The position numbers and the translations under genes are program-made. Positions 1 to 7,705 of a stretch of DNA of 57,607 nucleotides are shown in pieces (the first letter of the stretch is position 1; each line of letters begins with the position of its first letter). The notes beneath the pieces are model-generated. The model was not told where the DNA came from. It worked only from the letters and a program-made list of their open reading frames with translations, and did no database searches. The stretch spans positions 1 to 57,607 of the forward strand of contig NZ_RAWM01000049.1 of NCBI RefSeq assembly GCF_003668875.1, in the 5' to 3' direction. This stretch comes from Corallococcus interemptor (lineage in GTDB: Bacteria; Myxococcota; Myxococcia; Myxococcales; Myxococcaceae).

Positions 1-1767
1 GGCCTGGGCAAGGCCGAGCCGCACGCGGAAGAAAAGCCCGCCCCCCCCACCCCGCTGCGGATTGAACCCGTCTCCGTGCCGGGGTTCGGCTTCGAATTGA
101 AGGACATCTCCCCCGCCTCGCGTGAGGCGCCGGCGAAGGGCACCTCCGGGGCGCTGGCGCCGCTGTTGGGCGCGGGCGAGGTGTGGCTGGCGCTGCCGGG
201 ACGTCCGCAGGCGTGGCGTGCGCCGGGGCCGCCGTTCCTCACGGTGCTGGAGTTGTCCCGCCAGGCGGTGGAGCTGGCGCGGGCCGTGGAGCTGGGCGAG
301 GCCCGCTTCGAGTTCGAGCCCGCGGGCGTGCGCCCCGTGTTGACGCTGGACCTGCCGGGACGCCGGGCGAAGCTGGGGCCCACCGGCGCCTGGTTCGAGC
401 TGGAGCCGGCGGCGCTCCTGTCCGCCCTCTTCCAGCTGGGGGAGGCGCTGGGCCTGGCGTTCGCGGAGGCGCACCGGGTGCAGGTCTCCAACCCGTACCT
501 CGTGGAGCTGGCGGAGCGCTGCCGCGAGGGGCTGTCGCACCTGCGAGGCGCCCACAAGCCGCCCGAAGCGGAGGGCGAGGCACGCGAGCGGAAGACGCCG
601 CCGGTGCGAGGCGAGTCCCGTCCCCTGAAGGTCCCCGGGAAGCTCAAGCGTCTGCGCTTCGAGAAGCTCTGGGAACAACGCGGCCTGGAGGAGCCGGAGG
701 AGGCGCGGCTGCTGCTGGGCCGTCACGGGCCGGTGTACTGCGCGCCAGGGCTGGCCGGTGCGTTCTCGCGCAAGGACGGCGCGCTCCTGTGGCGCCGGGC
801 CGCGTCGCTGGGCGTGGCGGCGTCCGCGGATGGCCACGCGGTGGCGGCGGACGGCACGCGCGTGTACGGCTTCACCGGCCGGGGTTCGGGCGCGCGGTGG
901 CTGCACGACCATGACGGCATCCCGCTGGGGCCGCTGCTCCTGCGCCAGGACGGGCTGCTGTTGACGCTGTCGGAGGACCGCACGGCGGTGGCCTTCGCGG
1001 AGGCCACGGGCCGCGAGGTCTGGCGCCTGGCCCCGCCGCGCACGCAGCGCGGATGGCTGGCCACGCAGGGGCACCGGGCCCTGCTCTCCACGGACTCGGG
1101 CTACCTGTACGGCCTGGACCTGGAGGATGGCCAGGTGCGCTACCGGCTGCGCTCGCCGCTGCCCTTCCATGGGCCTCCGGTGGCGTGCGGCCGGCGCTTC
1201 CTGGCGCTCATGGGGCGCGGCTCGCACCACGCGCTGCTGCTGGCGGACGCGCACACCGGCGAGGCGCAGTGGACCTTCGAGCCGGACCTCCTCCTGCCCT
1301 CCACGCCGCTGCCGGTGGGCCAGCGGGTGCTCCTGGCCGGGATGCGCGACCAGGACGGGTTCCTGGTGTGCCTGGACGCGCGCGGACGCAAGGTCTGGGA
1401 GCGCGCGCTGCACCTGGGCCCCGGGCCCTACGCGCTGGCGCCGATGCCTCGCGCGGTGGTGGTGACGAGCGCGTCCGGGGCCGCCGCCCGCGTGGCGCTG
1501 TCCGGTCAGGTGGACTGGCGCGTGGGCGCGGCGGGAGAGCCGCTGATCACCGCGCTGCCGGCGCGCACCGCCCGCGACGTGACGCTCATCGCGGGCGAGG
1601 TGGTGCGCGCGGTGGATCCTCGCGGCGGTCAGGTGCTCGCGGAGGTGAGCGCGGGGGTGGGGCTCGTCGCGCTCCAGGCCGACGTGCGCCTCAACCTGTA
1701 CTTCCTGGACGACGCCGGCACGCTGTCCGCGTACCGGCTGGGTTCACACTTCGCCGTGGTGAAGTGA
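1..1767 (+). CDS. PQQ-type beta-propeller repeat protein, 5'-truncated by window edge
   Basis: The frame is open from base 1, so the true start lies outside the window; the first internal start codon is GTG at 76. About the first 190 visible residues have no family I recognise and are rich in Ala, Glu and Pro. From about residue 220 the protein shows repeated short beta units with DGALLWRR, ATGREVW, LEDGQVRYRL, HTGEAQWTFEP and ARGRKVWER. These are the D-G-x-x-x-W strands of PQQ-like/quinoprotein beta-propellers. Such propellers act as protein interaction or substrate scaffolds and often do not bind PQQ. No signal peptide can be judged because the N-terminus is missing. The gene converges on the next gene, with two copies of a 19-bp hairpin between them. 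The propeller fold is well supported; the role is unknown. Confidence 0.8.
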   Translation, partial: GLGKAEPHAEEKPAPPTPLRIEPVSVPGFGFELKDISPASREAPAKGTSGALAPLLGAGEVWLALPGRPQAWRAPGPPFLTVLELSRQAVELARAVELGEARFEFEPAGVRPVLTLDLPGRRAKLGPTGAWFELEPAALLSALFQLGEALGLAFAEAHRVQVSNPYLVELAERCREGLSHLRGAHKPPEAEGEARERKTPPVRGESRPLKVPGKLKRLRFEKLWEQRGLEEPEEARLLLGRHGPVYCAPGLAGAFSRKDGALLWRRAASLGVAASADGHAVAADGTRVYGFTGRGSGARWLHDHDGIPLGPLLLRQDGLLLTLSEDRTAVAFAEATGREVWRLAPPRTQRGWLATQGHRALLSTDSGYLYGLDLEDGQVRYRLRSPLPFHGPPVACGRRFLALMGRGSHHALLLADAHTGEAQWTFEPDLLLPSTPLPVGQRVLLAGMRDQDGFLVCLDARGRKVWERALHLGPGPYALAPMPRAVVVTSASGAAARVALSGQVDWRVGAAGEPLITALPARTARDVTLIAGEVVRAVDPRGGQVLAEVSAGVGLVALQADVRLNLYFLDDAGTLSAYRLGSHFAVVK

Positions 1768-1768
1768 A

Positions 1769-1815
1769 GAAGGGCTACTCGCCCTTCACCTGAAACGAAG
1801 GGCTACTCGCCCTTC
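1769..1815. terminator. Tandem duplicate of a 19-bp hairpin between convergent genes
   Basis: The palindromic unit GAAGGGCTACTCGCCCTTC occurs at 1769-1787 and again at 1797-1815. It has 7-bp arms (GAAGGGC/GCCCTTC) and a TACTC loop. The first copy directly follows the stop of the plus-strand propeller gene. The second overlaps the last codons and stop of the minus-strand gene. Each copy can form a hairpin in either transcript, so this is probably a bidirectional terminator. There is no T-tract. The exact duplication is unusual. Confidence 0.55.
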
Positions 1816-2732
1816 TTCGCGGAGGCCTTGGCCGGGTCGATCTCCTCCTCGGGCCGCTCCTCCTGCGTGGCGCCTTCCCACGTCTCGTTGGCGCCCAGCT
1901 TCCACTCCGACGGCACGTCCAGCTTCCACGTGTAGGTGGCGTTGGCGTTGCCACCGGACGCCGCGTGCGAGGCGACGTTGATGGTCATCTCCAGCTTCGC
2001 GACCTCCGCGGGCAGCAGGTCCAGGTCGTAGTGGCCCAGCACCATCTGCGGGGGGAACTCGGCGATGAGGCGCTCGGGGTAGTCGATCTTCATCGACGGG
2101 TCGCCGCCGCGCATCTCACCCAGCAGCTTGCCCTTCGCGTCGGTGAGCTTCCACACCGTGTCGAACGCGGCGCTGGTGACCATCTTCTTCACCTTGCCCT
2201 CGTCCTTCTCCACGCGCTGCGCGCCCCAGAGCACCAGCTGCAGGCGGATCTGCGGCTTGCCCATCACCATCACGACGTCGTTGGAGACGACATCCAGGCG
2301 CATGCCCTTGTCCGTGGCGGACAGCACGGGGCGGTAGCGGCCCTCGTGCAGGGCGTCGAACTGCTTGCGCGCGTACTCGTAGAAGGCCTTGCGGTCCGTG
2401 GCGCGGTTGTCCTTCTTCTCGCCGCCGGACGCCTCGCGCTGCTCCAGCTCCGCCAGGTAGCTGTCGAACTTCTTGTTGCCGTGGAAGCGGTCCAGGTGCG
2501 CGTCCACGTCGTCGAAGTACCCCTTGAAGAAGGACTTCAGCTCGTCCTTGTAGGACGCCTCATCCGGGTTGGTGCGCATCCACCCCACGCGCTCCAGGTA
2601 GACGGACTGGATGCGGCGGAAGTCCGCGTCCCGCTCCGCCTCCGTGGCCCGCGCGGAGGCGGTACGGTGACTCGCCACCGCGGCGGTGATCACCAGGGCG
2701 ATGACAACGATGATTCCGAAGTAGCGCTTCAA
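1803..2732 (-). CDS. Exported hypothetical protein with N-terminal membrane anchor
   Basis: This 309-residue protein begins MKRYFGIIVVIALVITAAVA, a single hydrophobic segment that is either a signal anchor or a Sec signal. The rest is soluble, with a charged, probably helical first half (about residues 30-125) and a beta-rich second half ending in an acidic/lysine tail. I do not recognise a family. The start is TTG at 2732, chosen because AGGAG lies about 8 bases upstream and the signal begins there. Only 35 bp separate this start from the divergent MetX-like gene, so their promoters must overlap. The final codons form part of the duplicated hairpin at 1797-1815. It is probably periplasmic; function unknown. 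Confidence 0.75.
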   Translation of the reverse strand: MKRYFGIIVVIALVITAAVASHRTASARATEAERDADFRRIQSVYLERVGWMRTNPDEASYKDELKSFFKGYFDDVDAHLDRFHGNKKFDSYLAELEQREASGGEKKDNRATDRKAFYEYARKQFDALHEGRYRPVLSATDKGMRLDVVSNDVVMVMGKPQIRLQLVLWGAQRVEKDEGKVKKMVTSAAFDTVWKLTDAKGKLLGEMRGGDPSMKIDYPERLIAEFPPQMVLGHYDLDLLPAEVAKLEMTINVASHAASGGNANATYTWKLDVPSEWKLGANETWEGATQEERPEEEIDPAKASAKKGE

Positions 2733-2767
2733 GCGACAGGCTCCTGTGCGTACGGGCAGGCAATGAT

Positions 2768-3820
2768 ATGAGCCCCATCATCGTGCCCCAGGCCGAGGGA
2801 ATCCAACTGTTCACCGTGCCCCTTCCGCTGGAGGAGGGAGAGCTGCTGGGGAGCCCCCAGATTGCCTGGCAGGCCTACGGAAAACCGTCGGATGGCAAAG
2901 CGGTGGTGGTGCTGCACGACCTGTCCCATTCCCACCAGGCGTTGAGCACGGAAGTGAACGGTGCGTTCCAACCTTCGGGCTGGGGGCGCGAGCTCATTGG
3001 CCCGGGCAAGGCGCTGGATCCGGACGTGACGCCGGTCATCGTGCCCAACCTGCTGGGGAGCCCGTTCGGCTCCACGTCGCCGCTGACGCCGGATCCGCAC
3101 ACCGGCGCGCCGTGGGGCACGGCCCTGCCGCCGCTCACCGTGCTGGACATGTCTCGCGGCGTGGCCGCGCTGCTCAAGGCCCTGGGGCTCACGCGCGTGC
3201 GGGCGCTGGTGGGCATTGGCCTTGGCGGGCTGGTGGCGCTGCGGCTGGCGGCGCTGTTCCCGGAGCTGGCGGACGGCGTGGTGGTGCTGGGCGCGGCGCG
3301 GGCGCTGCCGGAGGGGCTGCGCGAAAAGCTGGGCCTCACGTCGCAGGTGCTGCGCATGGCGCCCGACAACGAGGACACCCCGCCCCTGCGCGAGCGCGCG
3401 CCGAACCGGACGCTGGCGCGGCTGCGGATGGACTACCTCAAGCTGCTCTACGGGCGTGATCACCTGAGCACCGCGTATCCGGACAGCGCCGCGGCGCAGG
3501 CGGCGCTGGAGGCGGAGGCCGCGTCGTTCGCGGACACGTTCGACCCGGTGGCGTGGGCGCTGCTCTGCTCCGCGTACGCGGGCTGCGACCTGACGGAGAC
3601 GTTCCCGAAGATCCGCGCGCGGGTGCTGCTGCTCGCGGGCGCGACGGACGCGCTGGCTCCGGCGGGGCGCGTGCGGGACACCTACCACCAGCTGACGGCG
3701 GCGGGGGTGCAGGCGCGGTTCGTGGAGCTGCAGGGGCCGGGGGACCACGGCACCCTGCTGTCGGACGCGCACCGGCTCAAGGGGCCGGTGCAGGACTTCC
3801 TGCGCTGGCTGCGCGGCTAG
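2768..3820 (+). CDS. Homoserine O-acetyltransferase (MetX)-like alpha/beta hydrolase lacking nucleophile Ser
   Basis: This 350-residue alpha/beta-hydrolase has the MetX layout. Residues 93-117 (PNLLGSPFGSTSP...TGAPWG) match the family's N-x-LG-x-x-x-GST-x-P...TG-x-x-G segment. The acid Asp294 (LLLAGATD) and the His327 region (GDHG) are also present. At the nucleophile elbow, where MetX has G-G-S-M-G-G, this protein reads G-I-G-L-G-G at 149-154, with Gly151 in the Ser position. Classical acyl-transfer chemistry through a serine ester is therefore unlikely. It could be a pseudoenzyme, a binding protein or a changed enzyme. It is not exported. It diverges from the preceding gene, and its stop overlaps that of uridine kinase in a shared CTAG. 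The family call is firm; the function is open. Confidence 0.8.
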   Translation: MSPIIVPQAEGIQLFTVPLPLEEGELLGSPQIAWQAYGKPSDGKAVVVLHDLSHSHQALSTEVNGAFQPSGWGRELIGPGKALDPDVTPVIVPNLLGSPFGSTSPLTPDPHTGAPWGTALPPLTVLDMSRGVAALLKALGLTRVRALVGIGLGGLVALRLAALFPELADGVVVLGAARALPEGLREKLGLTSQVLRMAPDNEDTPPLRERAPNRTLARLRMDYLKLLYGRDHLSTAYPDSAAAQAALEAEAASFADTFDPVAWALLCSAYAGCDLTETFPKIRARVLLLAGATDALAPAGRVRDTYHQLTAAGVQARFVELQGPGDHGTLLSDAHRLKGPVQDFLRWLRG

Positions 3821-4455
3821 CGCTGCGTCTGGTGCTGCGTGGCGAGCCGCGCCCGGAGCGCGCCCACCAGCATCCCGATGGCGATGTCGTTGTTGCCGCC
3901 GTGCGGGATGATGATGTCCGCGTGGTGCTTGGACGGCTCCACGAAGCCCATGTGCATGGGGCGCACGTGGCGCAGGTACTGGCTCACGACGTGGTCGAAG
4001 TCGCGGCCGCGGTCCTTGATGTCGCGGGTGAGGCGGCGAAGGATGCGCAGGTCATCATCCGCGTCGACGTAGATCTTCACGTCCATCAGCTCGCGGACTT
4101 CCTTCATGTGCAGCACGAGGATGCCCTCGATGAGGATGATGTCCCCGGGGTCCACGCGGTGCGTGTGCGGCTGACGGCCGGACGTGACGAAGTCGTAGAC
4201 GGGCTTCTGGATGGCCTGGCCCTGCTTGAGCGCGCGCAGGTGGTTGACCAGCAGCTCCGTGTCGAACGCGTCGGGATGGTCGAAGTTCACCTCCCGCCGG
4301 TCCACCAGGGACATGTCCTTCAGGTCCCGGTAGTACGAATCCTGATCAATGAAGGCGACCCGGCAGTCCGCGAGAGCCTCACGCACCTTGCGGGCCACCG
4401 TGGTCTTTCCAGACGCGGTGCCGCCCGCGATGCCAACGACGAGGGGTGACGACAT
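3817..4455 (-). CDS. udk: Uridine kinase
   Basis: This 212-residue P-loop kinase phosphorylates uridine and cytidine to UMP and CMP in pyrimidine salvage. The Walker A segment GGTASGKTT lies at residues 11-19. FIDQDSYYRDL, NFDHPDAFD and VYDFVTSGRQPHT follow; these are the usual nucleoside-binding segments of Udk. IILIEGILVLH and RRLTRDIKDRGRD (lid region) come next. Length and order are normal for the family. The start is ATG at 4455 because the P-loop begins eight residues later; the frame stays open further upstream but that part has no family content. It lies 68 bp downstream of the DUF692 gene on the same strand and may be its last cotranscribed member. It converges on the MetX-like gene with a 4-bp stop overlap. 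Confidence 0.95.
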   Translation of the reverse strand: MSSPLVVGIAGGTASGKTTVARKVREALADCRVAFIDQDSYYRDLKDMSLVDRREVNFDHPDAFDTELLVNHLRALKQGQAIQKPVYDFVTSGRQPHTHRVDPGDIILIEGILVLHMKEVRELMDVKIYVDADDDLRILRRLTRDIKDRGRDFDHVVSQYLRHVRPMHMGFVEPSKHHADIIIPHGGNNDIAIGMLVGALRARLATQHQTQR

Positions 4456-4523
4456 GCGGCGGGCAGTACCCCACCAGACAGGTGGGCGCAAGGGTCCGTT
4501 GACCAGCCGACATGTGGCCTGGC

Positions 4524-6176
4524 TTATGCCCGCCGCAAGAGCCCACGCACCTGCCCTTCCGCGAGCAGCCAGGCAGGCAGGGACTCCACCGGGCGCGGAC
4601 CGTCCGCGAGCCCCTGGAGCCCCCCGGCCACCTCGGGAGGCAGGGTCAGGACCTCGAAGCCCGTGCCCTTGCGGCGGATGGCGAAGCGCCACGGCCCCGG
4701 ACCCGGCCGGGCCGCCACCTGCGCCAGGGCCTCCAGCCCGGAGACCTCCAGGGCCCCGCAGGCCCACGCACGGCCCGTGAGGTGCCGCCGCAACGCCCGA
4801 GCGGCGAACACCAGCTCCGTCAGGTCCGCGGGGAAGGCGCCCAGGCGGACGTCCTCGGCCAGCGCGACCTGCCCCGGAGCCGGGGCCACGGGGGGCTGGA
4901 GGAAGGCGTGCGGCAGCATCATCTCCAGGGACAGCGCGGCGGCCACTCCATCCGAAGGCGCGGCCATCACGCGCTTGCGCGCCCAGGACGCGAAGGCGTG
5001 GGACAGCGACTTGCCCAGCCCGTCGAAGAGGCCCCGGTACTCGCGCGAGCGGGTGAAGGACTCCAGCCCCTCCGGCGTCGCCGCGAGCAACAAGCGAGTG
5101 AGGGGCCAGTCCTTGTCCAGCTGCTCCGCCACCACCGCCAGGCGGAAGTCCCGGTCCGCGCGCGTGCCCTCGGGGTCCTCGTCCTCGGAGGCCGGCGTGA
5201 CGCCGTGGCCCGCGTCGAAGAGCGACCACGGACGGCTGTCCCCGGTGAGCGCGGGCACGGGCTCGCGCGACGCGGGGTATTCGATTGGAGACCGGTTCTC
5301 CTTCGGGATCAGTGCGCGCAGTCTCCTCAGCGACGCGAGCGCCACCTCCGGCGGATGGCCGTCTCCCTCGAAGGTGACGGCGCGCAGGCGCGGGCAGCGC
5401 GGGAGGACCTCCGCCAGCAGCTCGAACAGCTCCTCGCGCACGGGCTGCGTGTGATCATCCACGTAGAACGTCCGCCCTGCCCTGCGCGTCACCACACCGC
5501 CCGCGATGTGGATCTCCACGACCTGATCCAACGGGAAGCCCTCCAGCCCCGCGCGCAGGGGCAGCCCCGCGGAGAGCTGATGGCTGAAGAGGTGGCCCAG
5601 GTCCAACAGCAGCGGCAGGCCCGTGCGCGCGTGCAGCTTCGCCATGAAGTCCAGCGCGTGCATCCCGCCGCGCGTGGCGAGCACCGCGGGGTTTTCAATC
5701 ACCAGCGGGACGCTCAAGCCGGCCTGGATGTGGAGCGCGTGCGCCGCGCTGTCCCGCACGCCCGCGTCGTTGAACGGCGGCGTGACGTAGAGGTAGCCCG
5801 GGAAGGGCTGGCCGCCCGCGTGCCACCAGCCCACGTCGTTGCCCACCCACGGGCTGCCCACCGCGCGCGCGTGCGCGTCCAGCTCCTTCAGCGCGGACGC
5901 GGGCTCCAGCTCCGGGCCCCACAGGTTCAGGTGCACGGGGTGGAAGAGGACGGGCACCTCCTGGCGCCGGCGCCACATCTCCGGAAAGAGCGTCGCCTGG
6001 GCCTTCGCCTCCTCCAGCGCGATGGGCGCGCTGTACTCCACGAAGTCGAAGAGGCCGGGCGAGGCGTCGAGCAACCGGTACGGATGCGGCACGTCCGAGG
6101 CGCTCAGGTTGCTGCTCAGCCCCAGCCCCATCCAGGGCAGTGACCACGAATCCGATGCAGGGCGCGTCATGGGCAC
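4524..6176 (-). CDS. DUF692 (MbnB/TglH-type) protein with about 250-residue C-terminal extension
   Basis: This protein has 550 residues. The first ~290 carry the TIM-barrel pattern of DUF692 multinuclear iron enzymes. Candidate metal ligands are FHPVH (79, 82), IENP (Glu161), LLDLGHL (Asp192, His195), EIHIAGG (His223), VDDHTQPV (241-242) and TFEGDG (Glu270). Characterised members (MbnB, TglH) modify cysteines of RiPP precursors with a separate partner protein (MbnC, TglI). Here the barrel continues into ~250 further residues. Their end (WRFAIRRKGTGFEVLTL followed by a helical tail) vaguely recalls the partner/HvfC-type C-terminal domain, which is inference only. I see no precursor-like small ORF nearby. 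It starts 28 bp after the HxlR gene, probably one transcript. Family call is strong; substrate unknown. Confidence 0.85.
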   Translation of the reverse strand: MPMTRPASDSWSLPWMGLGLSSNLSASDVPHPYRLLDASPGLFDFVEYSAPIALEEAKAQATLFPEMWRRRQEVPVLFHPVHLNLWGPELEPASALKELDAHARAVGSPWVGNDVGWWHAGGQPFPGYLYVTPPFNDAGVRDSAAHALHIQAGLSVPLVIENPAVLATRGGMHALDFMAKLHARTGLPLLLDLGHLFSHQLSAGLPLRAGLEGFPLDQVVEIHIAGGVVTRRAGRTFYVDDHTQPVREELFELLAEVLPRCPRLRAVTFEGDGHPPEVALASLRRLRALIPKENRSPIEYPASREPVPALTGDSRPWSLFDAGHGVTPASEDEDPEGTRADRDFRLAVVAEQLDKDWPLTRLLLAATPEGLESFTRSREYRGLFDGLGKSLSHAFASWARKRVMAAPSDGVAAALSLEMMLPHAFLQPPVAPAPGQVALAEDVRLGAFPADLTELVFAARALRRHLTGRAWACGALEVSGLEALAQVAARPGPGPWRFAIRRKGTGFEVLTLPPEVAGGLQGLADGPRPVESLPAWLLAEGQVRGLLRRA

Positions 6177-6204
6177 ACCCTAACCAGCCCGGCTCCGGGT
6201 GGCG

Positions 6205-6657
6205 CTAGCCTTGTGTGTCCGGCCGCTCCAGGCGCACGTCCCGGACCGTCAGCAAACGGCCGTCCGCCGCGCGCACCTCCAGCGGCTTCACCGGCTGCCC
6301 GTGCACCGCGTCCAGCACCCGCGTGCGCGGCTCGCCCTCTTCGAAGCAGTGCTCCTGTCCCCACTGGCCCAGCGCGACCAGGATGGGAAAGAGGCTCCGC
6401 CCCTTCTCCGTCAGCACGTACTCCTGCCAGGCGCTGCCGTCGGACGCCGGCTGCAAGTCGAGGATGCCGTGGTCCACCAGGTGCTTCAGCCGCTGGGCCA
6501 GGATGTTCTTCGCCACGCCCAGGCTCTTCTGGAACTCGCCGAAGCGGCGCAGGCCGTACTGCGCATCGCGCACGATGAGCAGCGACCACCAGTCCCCGAT
6601 GACGTCCAGCGAGCGGGCCACCGGGCACGCCGCCCCTTCCATGCTCGTCCGCTTCAT
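6205..6657 (-). CDS. HxlR-family winged-helix transcriptional regulator
   Basis: This 150-residue regulator has the single HxlR domain. CPVARSLDVIGDWWSLLIVRD holds the conserved N-terminal Cys and WW. FGEFQKSLGVAKNILAQRL is the recognition region and VLTEKGRSL the wing. HxlR proteins bind inverted repeats as dimers and often respond to redox state or electrophiles through the conserved Cys. The ATG at 6657 was chosen over an ATG 24 bp upstream because GGAGGGAGG lies just before it. It diverges from an SDR gene. Two near-identical 19-bp palindromes in the 112-bp gap are the likely operators, suggesting autoregulation and control of the SDR. The DUF692 gene follows in the same direction. Confidence 0.9.
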   Translation of the reverse strand: MKRTSMEGAACPVARSLDVIGDWWSLLIVRDAQYGLRRFGEFQKSLGVAKNILAQRLKHLVDHGILDLQPASDGSAWQEYVLTEKGRSLFPILVALGQWGQEHCFEEGEPRTRVLDAVHGQPVKPLEVRAADGRLLTVRDVRLERPDTQG

Positions 6658-6689
6658 CACCGCCTCCCTCCAGAGGGACATTCCACAAG

Positions 6690-6749
6690 TGGTTGCATAA
6701 CGAAACCAGGGCCTTTATTCATCCGGCAATTGGTTTCATCATGAAACCA
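6690..6749. promoter_or_regulatory. Twin 19-bp palindromic operators in the hxlR-SDR intergenic region
   Basis: Site 1 (6690-6708) is TGGTTGCATAACGAAACCA. Site 2 (6731-6749) is TGGTTTCATCATGAAACCA, a perfect palindrome with half-site TGGTTTCAT around one central base. Site 1 differs from it at four positions. The centres (6699 and 6740) are 41 bp apart, close to four helical turns, so two dimers would sit on the same DNA face. A weak -35/-10 pair for the SDR gene (TTGCAT at 6693, TATTCA at 6716) would overlap site 1. Assignment to the adjacent HxlR protein is inference from position. Confidence 0.7.
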
Positions 6750-6769
6750 TTCAAACCGGAGGCAGTCGG

Positions 6770-7555
6770 ATGCGGCTCAAGGGAAAGACGGCGCTGATCA
6801 CGGGTGGCAACAGCGGCATCGGGCTGGCGACGGCGCGGCTGTTCGTGGCGGAGGGGGCTCGGGTGGCCATCACCGGGCGCAACCGGGAGACGCTGGACGC
6901 GGCGGTGAAGGAGCTGGGGGCGAACGTGCTGGCGGTGCAGGCGGACGCCACGGATCCGGCGGCCCTGGAGCGCGCGGTGGCGGCGACGGTGGAGCGCTTC
7001 GGTGGGCTGGATGTCGTGTTCGCGAACGCGGGCATCGCGGCACAGACGTACGTGGGGAAGACGACGCACGAGGCCTTCGCGTCCGTGCTCCAGACCAACA
7101 TCACCGGCGTGTTCTTCACGGTGCAGGCCGCGGCGCCGCACCTGAAGGCCGGCGCGTCGGTCATCCTCACGAGCTCGGTGCACAGCGAGCTGGGCATGCC
7201 GGGGTACTCGGCCTACGCCGCGAGCAAGGGCGCGCTGAAGGCGATGGCCAGCGTGCTGGCCGCGGAGCTCGCGCCCAGGGCCGTGCGGGTCAACGTCGTG
7301 TCGCCGGGCGCGACGCTCACCCCCATCTGGGAGAAGAACGCGCCCACGCCGGAGGCCTTCGCGAAGATGGAGCGCGGCATGTCCGCCACCATCCCCATGG
7401 GACGCATGGGCAAGCCGGAGGAGATCGCCAGGACCGTGCTCTTCCTCGCCTCCGACGATGCATCGTACGTGAGTGGGCAGGATCTGTTCGTCGACGGCGG
7501 CGTCAACGGCGCGGCGCTGGGTGCGCCCTTGTTCCGAACGTCGCAGCCGATGTGA
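6770..7555 (+). CDS. Short-chain dehydrogenase/reductase (SDR), classical type
   Basis: This 261-residue NAD(P)-dependent oxidoreductase has the complete classical SDR set. The cofactor loop is TGGNSGIG at 11-18, NAG is at 86-88, catalytic Ser136 lies in ILTSSVHSE, and Tyr149/Lys153 are in YAASK. A GGV-containing C-terminal segment follows (DLFVDGGVNG). Length is typical. Arg37 after the second beta strand (ITGRNRE) suggests NADPH preference, an inference from the usual rule. The ATG start is preceded by GGAGG about 9 bases upstream. It diverges from the HxlR gene and is probably its target, possibly in detoxification of a carbonyl or quinone compound, though the substrate cannot be told from sequence. 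Confidence 0.92.
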   Translation: MRLKGKTALITGGNSGIGLATARLFVAEGARVAITGRNRETLDAAVKELGANVLAVQADATDPAALERAVAATVERFGGLDVVFANAGIAAQTYVGKTTHEAFASVLQTNITGVFFTVQAAAPHLKAGASVILTSSVHSELGMPGYSAYAASKGALKAMASVLAAELAPRAVRVNVVSPGATLTPIWEKNAPTPEAFAKMERGMSATIPMGRMGKPEEIARTVLFLASDDASYVSGQDLFVDGGVNGAALGAPLFRTSQPM

Positions 7556-7566
7556 GCGCTTCCTGG

Positions 7567-7602
7567 CGCCTCAGGTTTCTGAAGGTGCCTCGGTTTTCCG
7601 AG
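7567..7602 (+). terminator. Possible terminator hairpins after the SDR gene
   Basis: Two hairpins follow the SDR stop: an imperfect one around GCGCCTCAG-GTTT-CTGAAGGTGC (about 7567-7588) and CTCGG-TTTT-CCGAG (7589-7602). There is no clear T-tract. The rest of the 150-bp gap up to 7706 shows nothing else recognisable. Confidence 0.35.
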
Positions 7603-7705
7603 CACGTGGGCCTGCTCCGAGGACGCCGCTTCCCAGAGGGCGCACGGCGCTGGCATCGCCATTGCTGTCTTCGCGGGGCAACTCGTCCCACGGGAGCAGG
7701 CGTCC

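Noticed and set aside
4456-5229. Upstream in-frame extension of uridine kinase
   Set aside because: The extension is antisense-type composition and overlaps the DUF692 gene; the P-loop just after ATG 4455 fixes the start.
4456-6769. Possible RiPP precursor gene near the DUF692 protein
   Set aside because: I searched the flanks on both strands; no short ORF with a ribosome site and a Cys-containing core was found.
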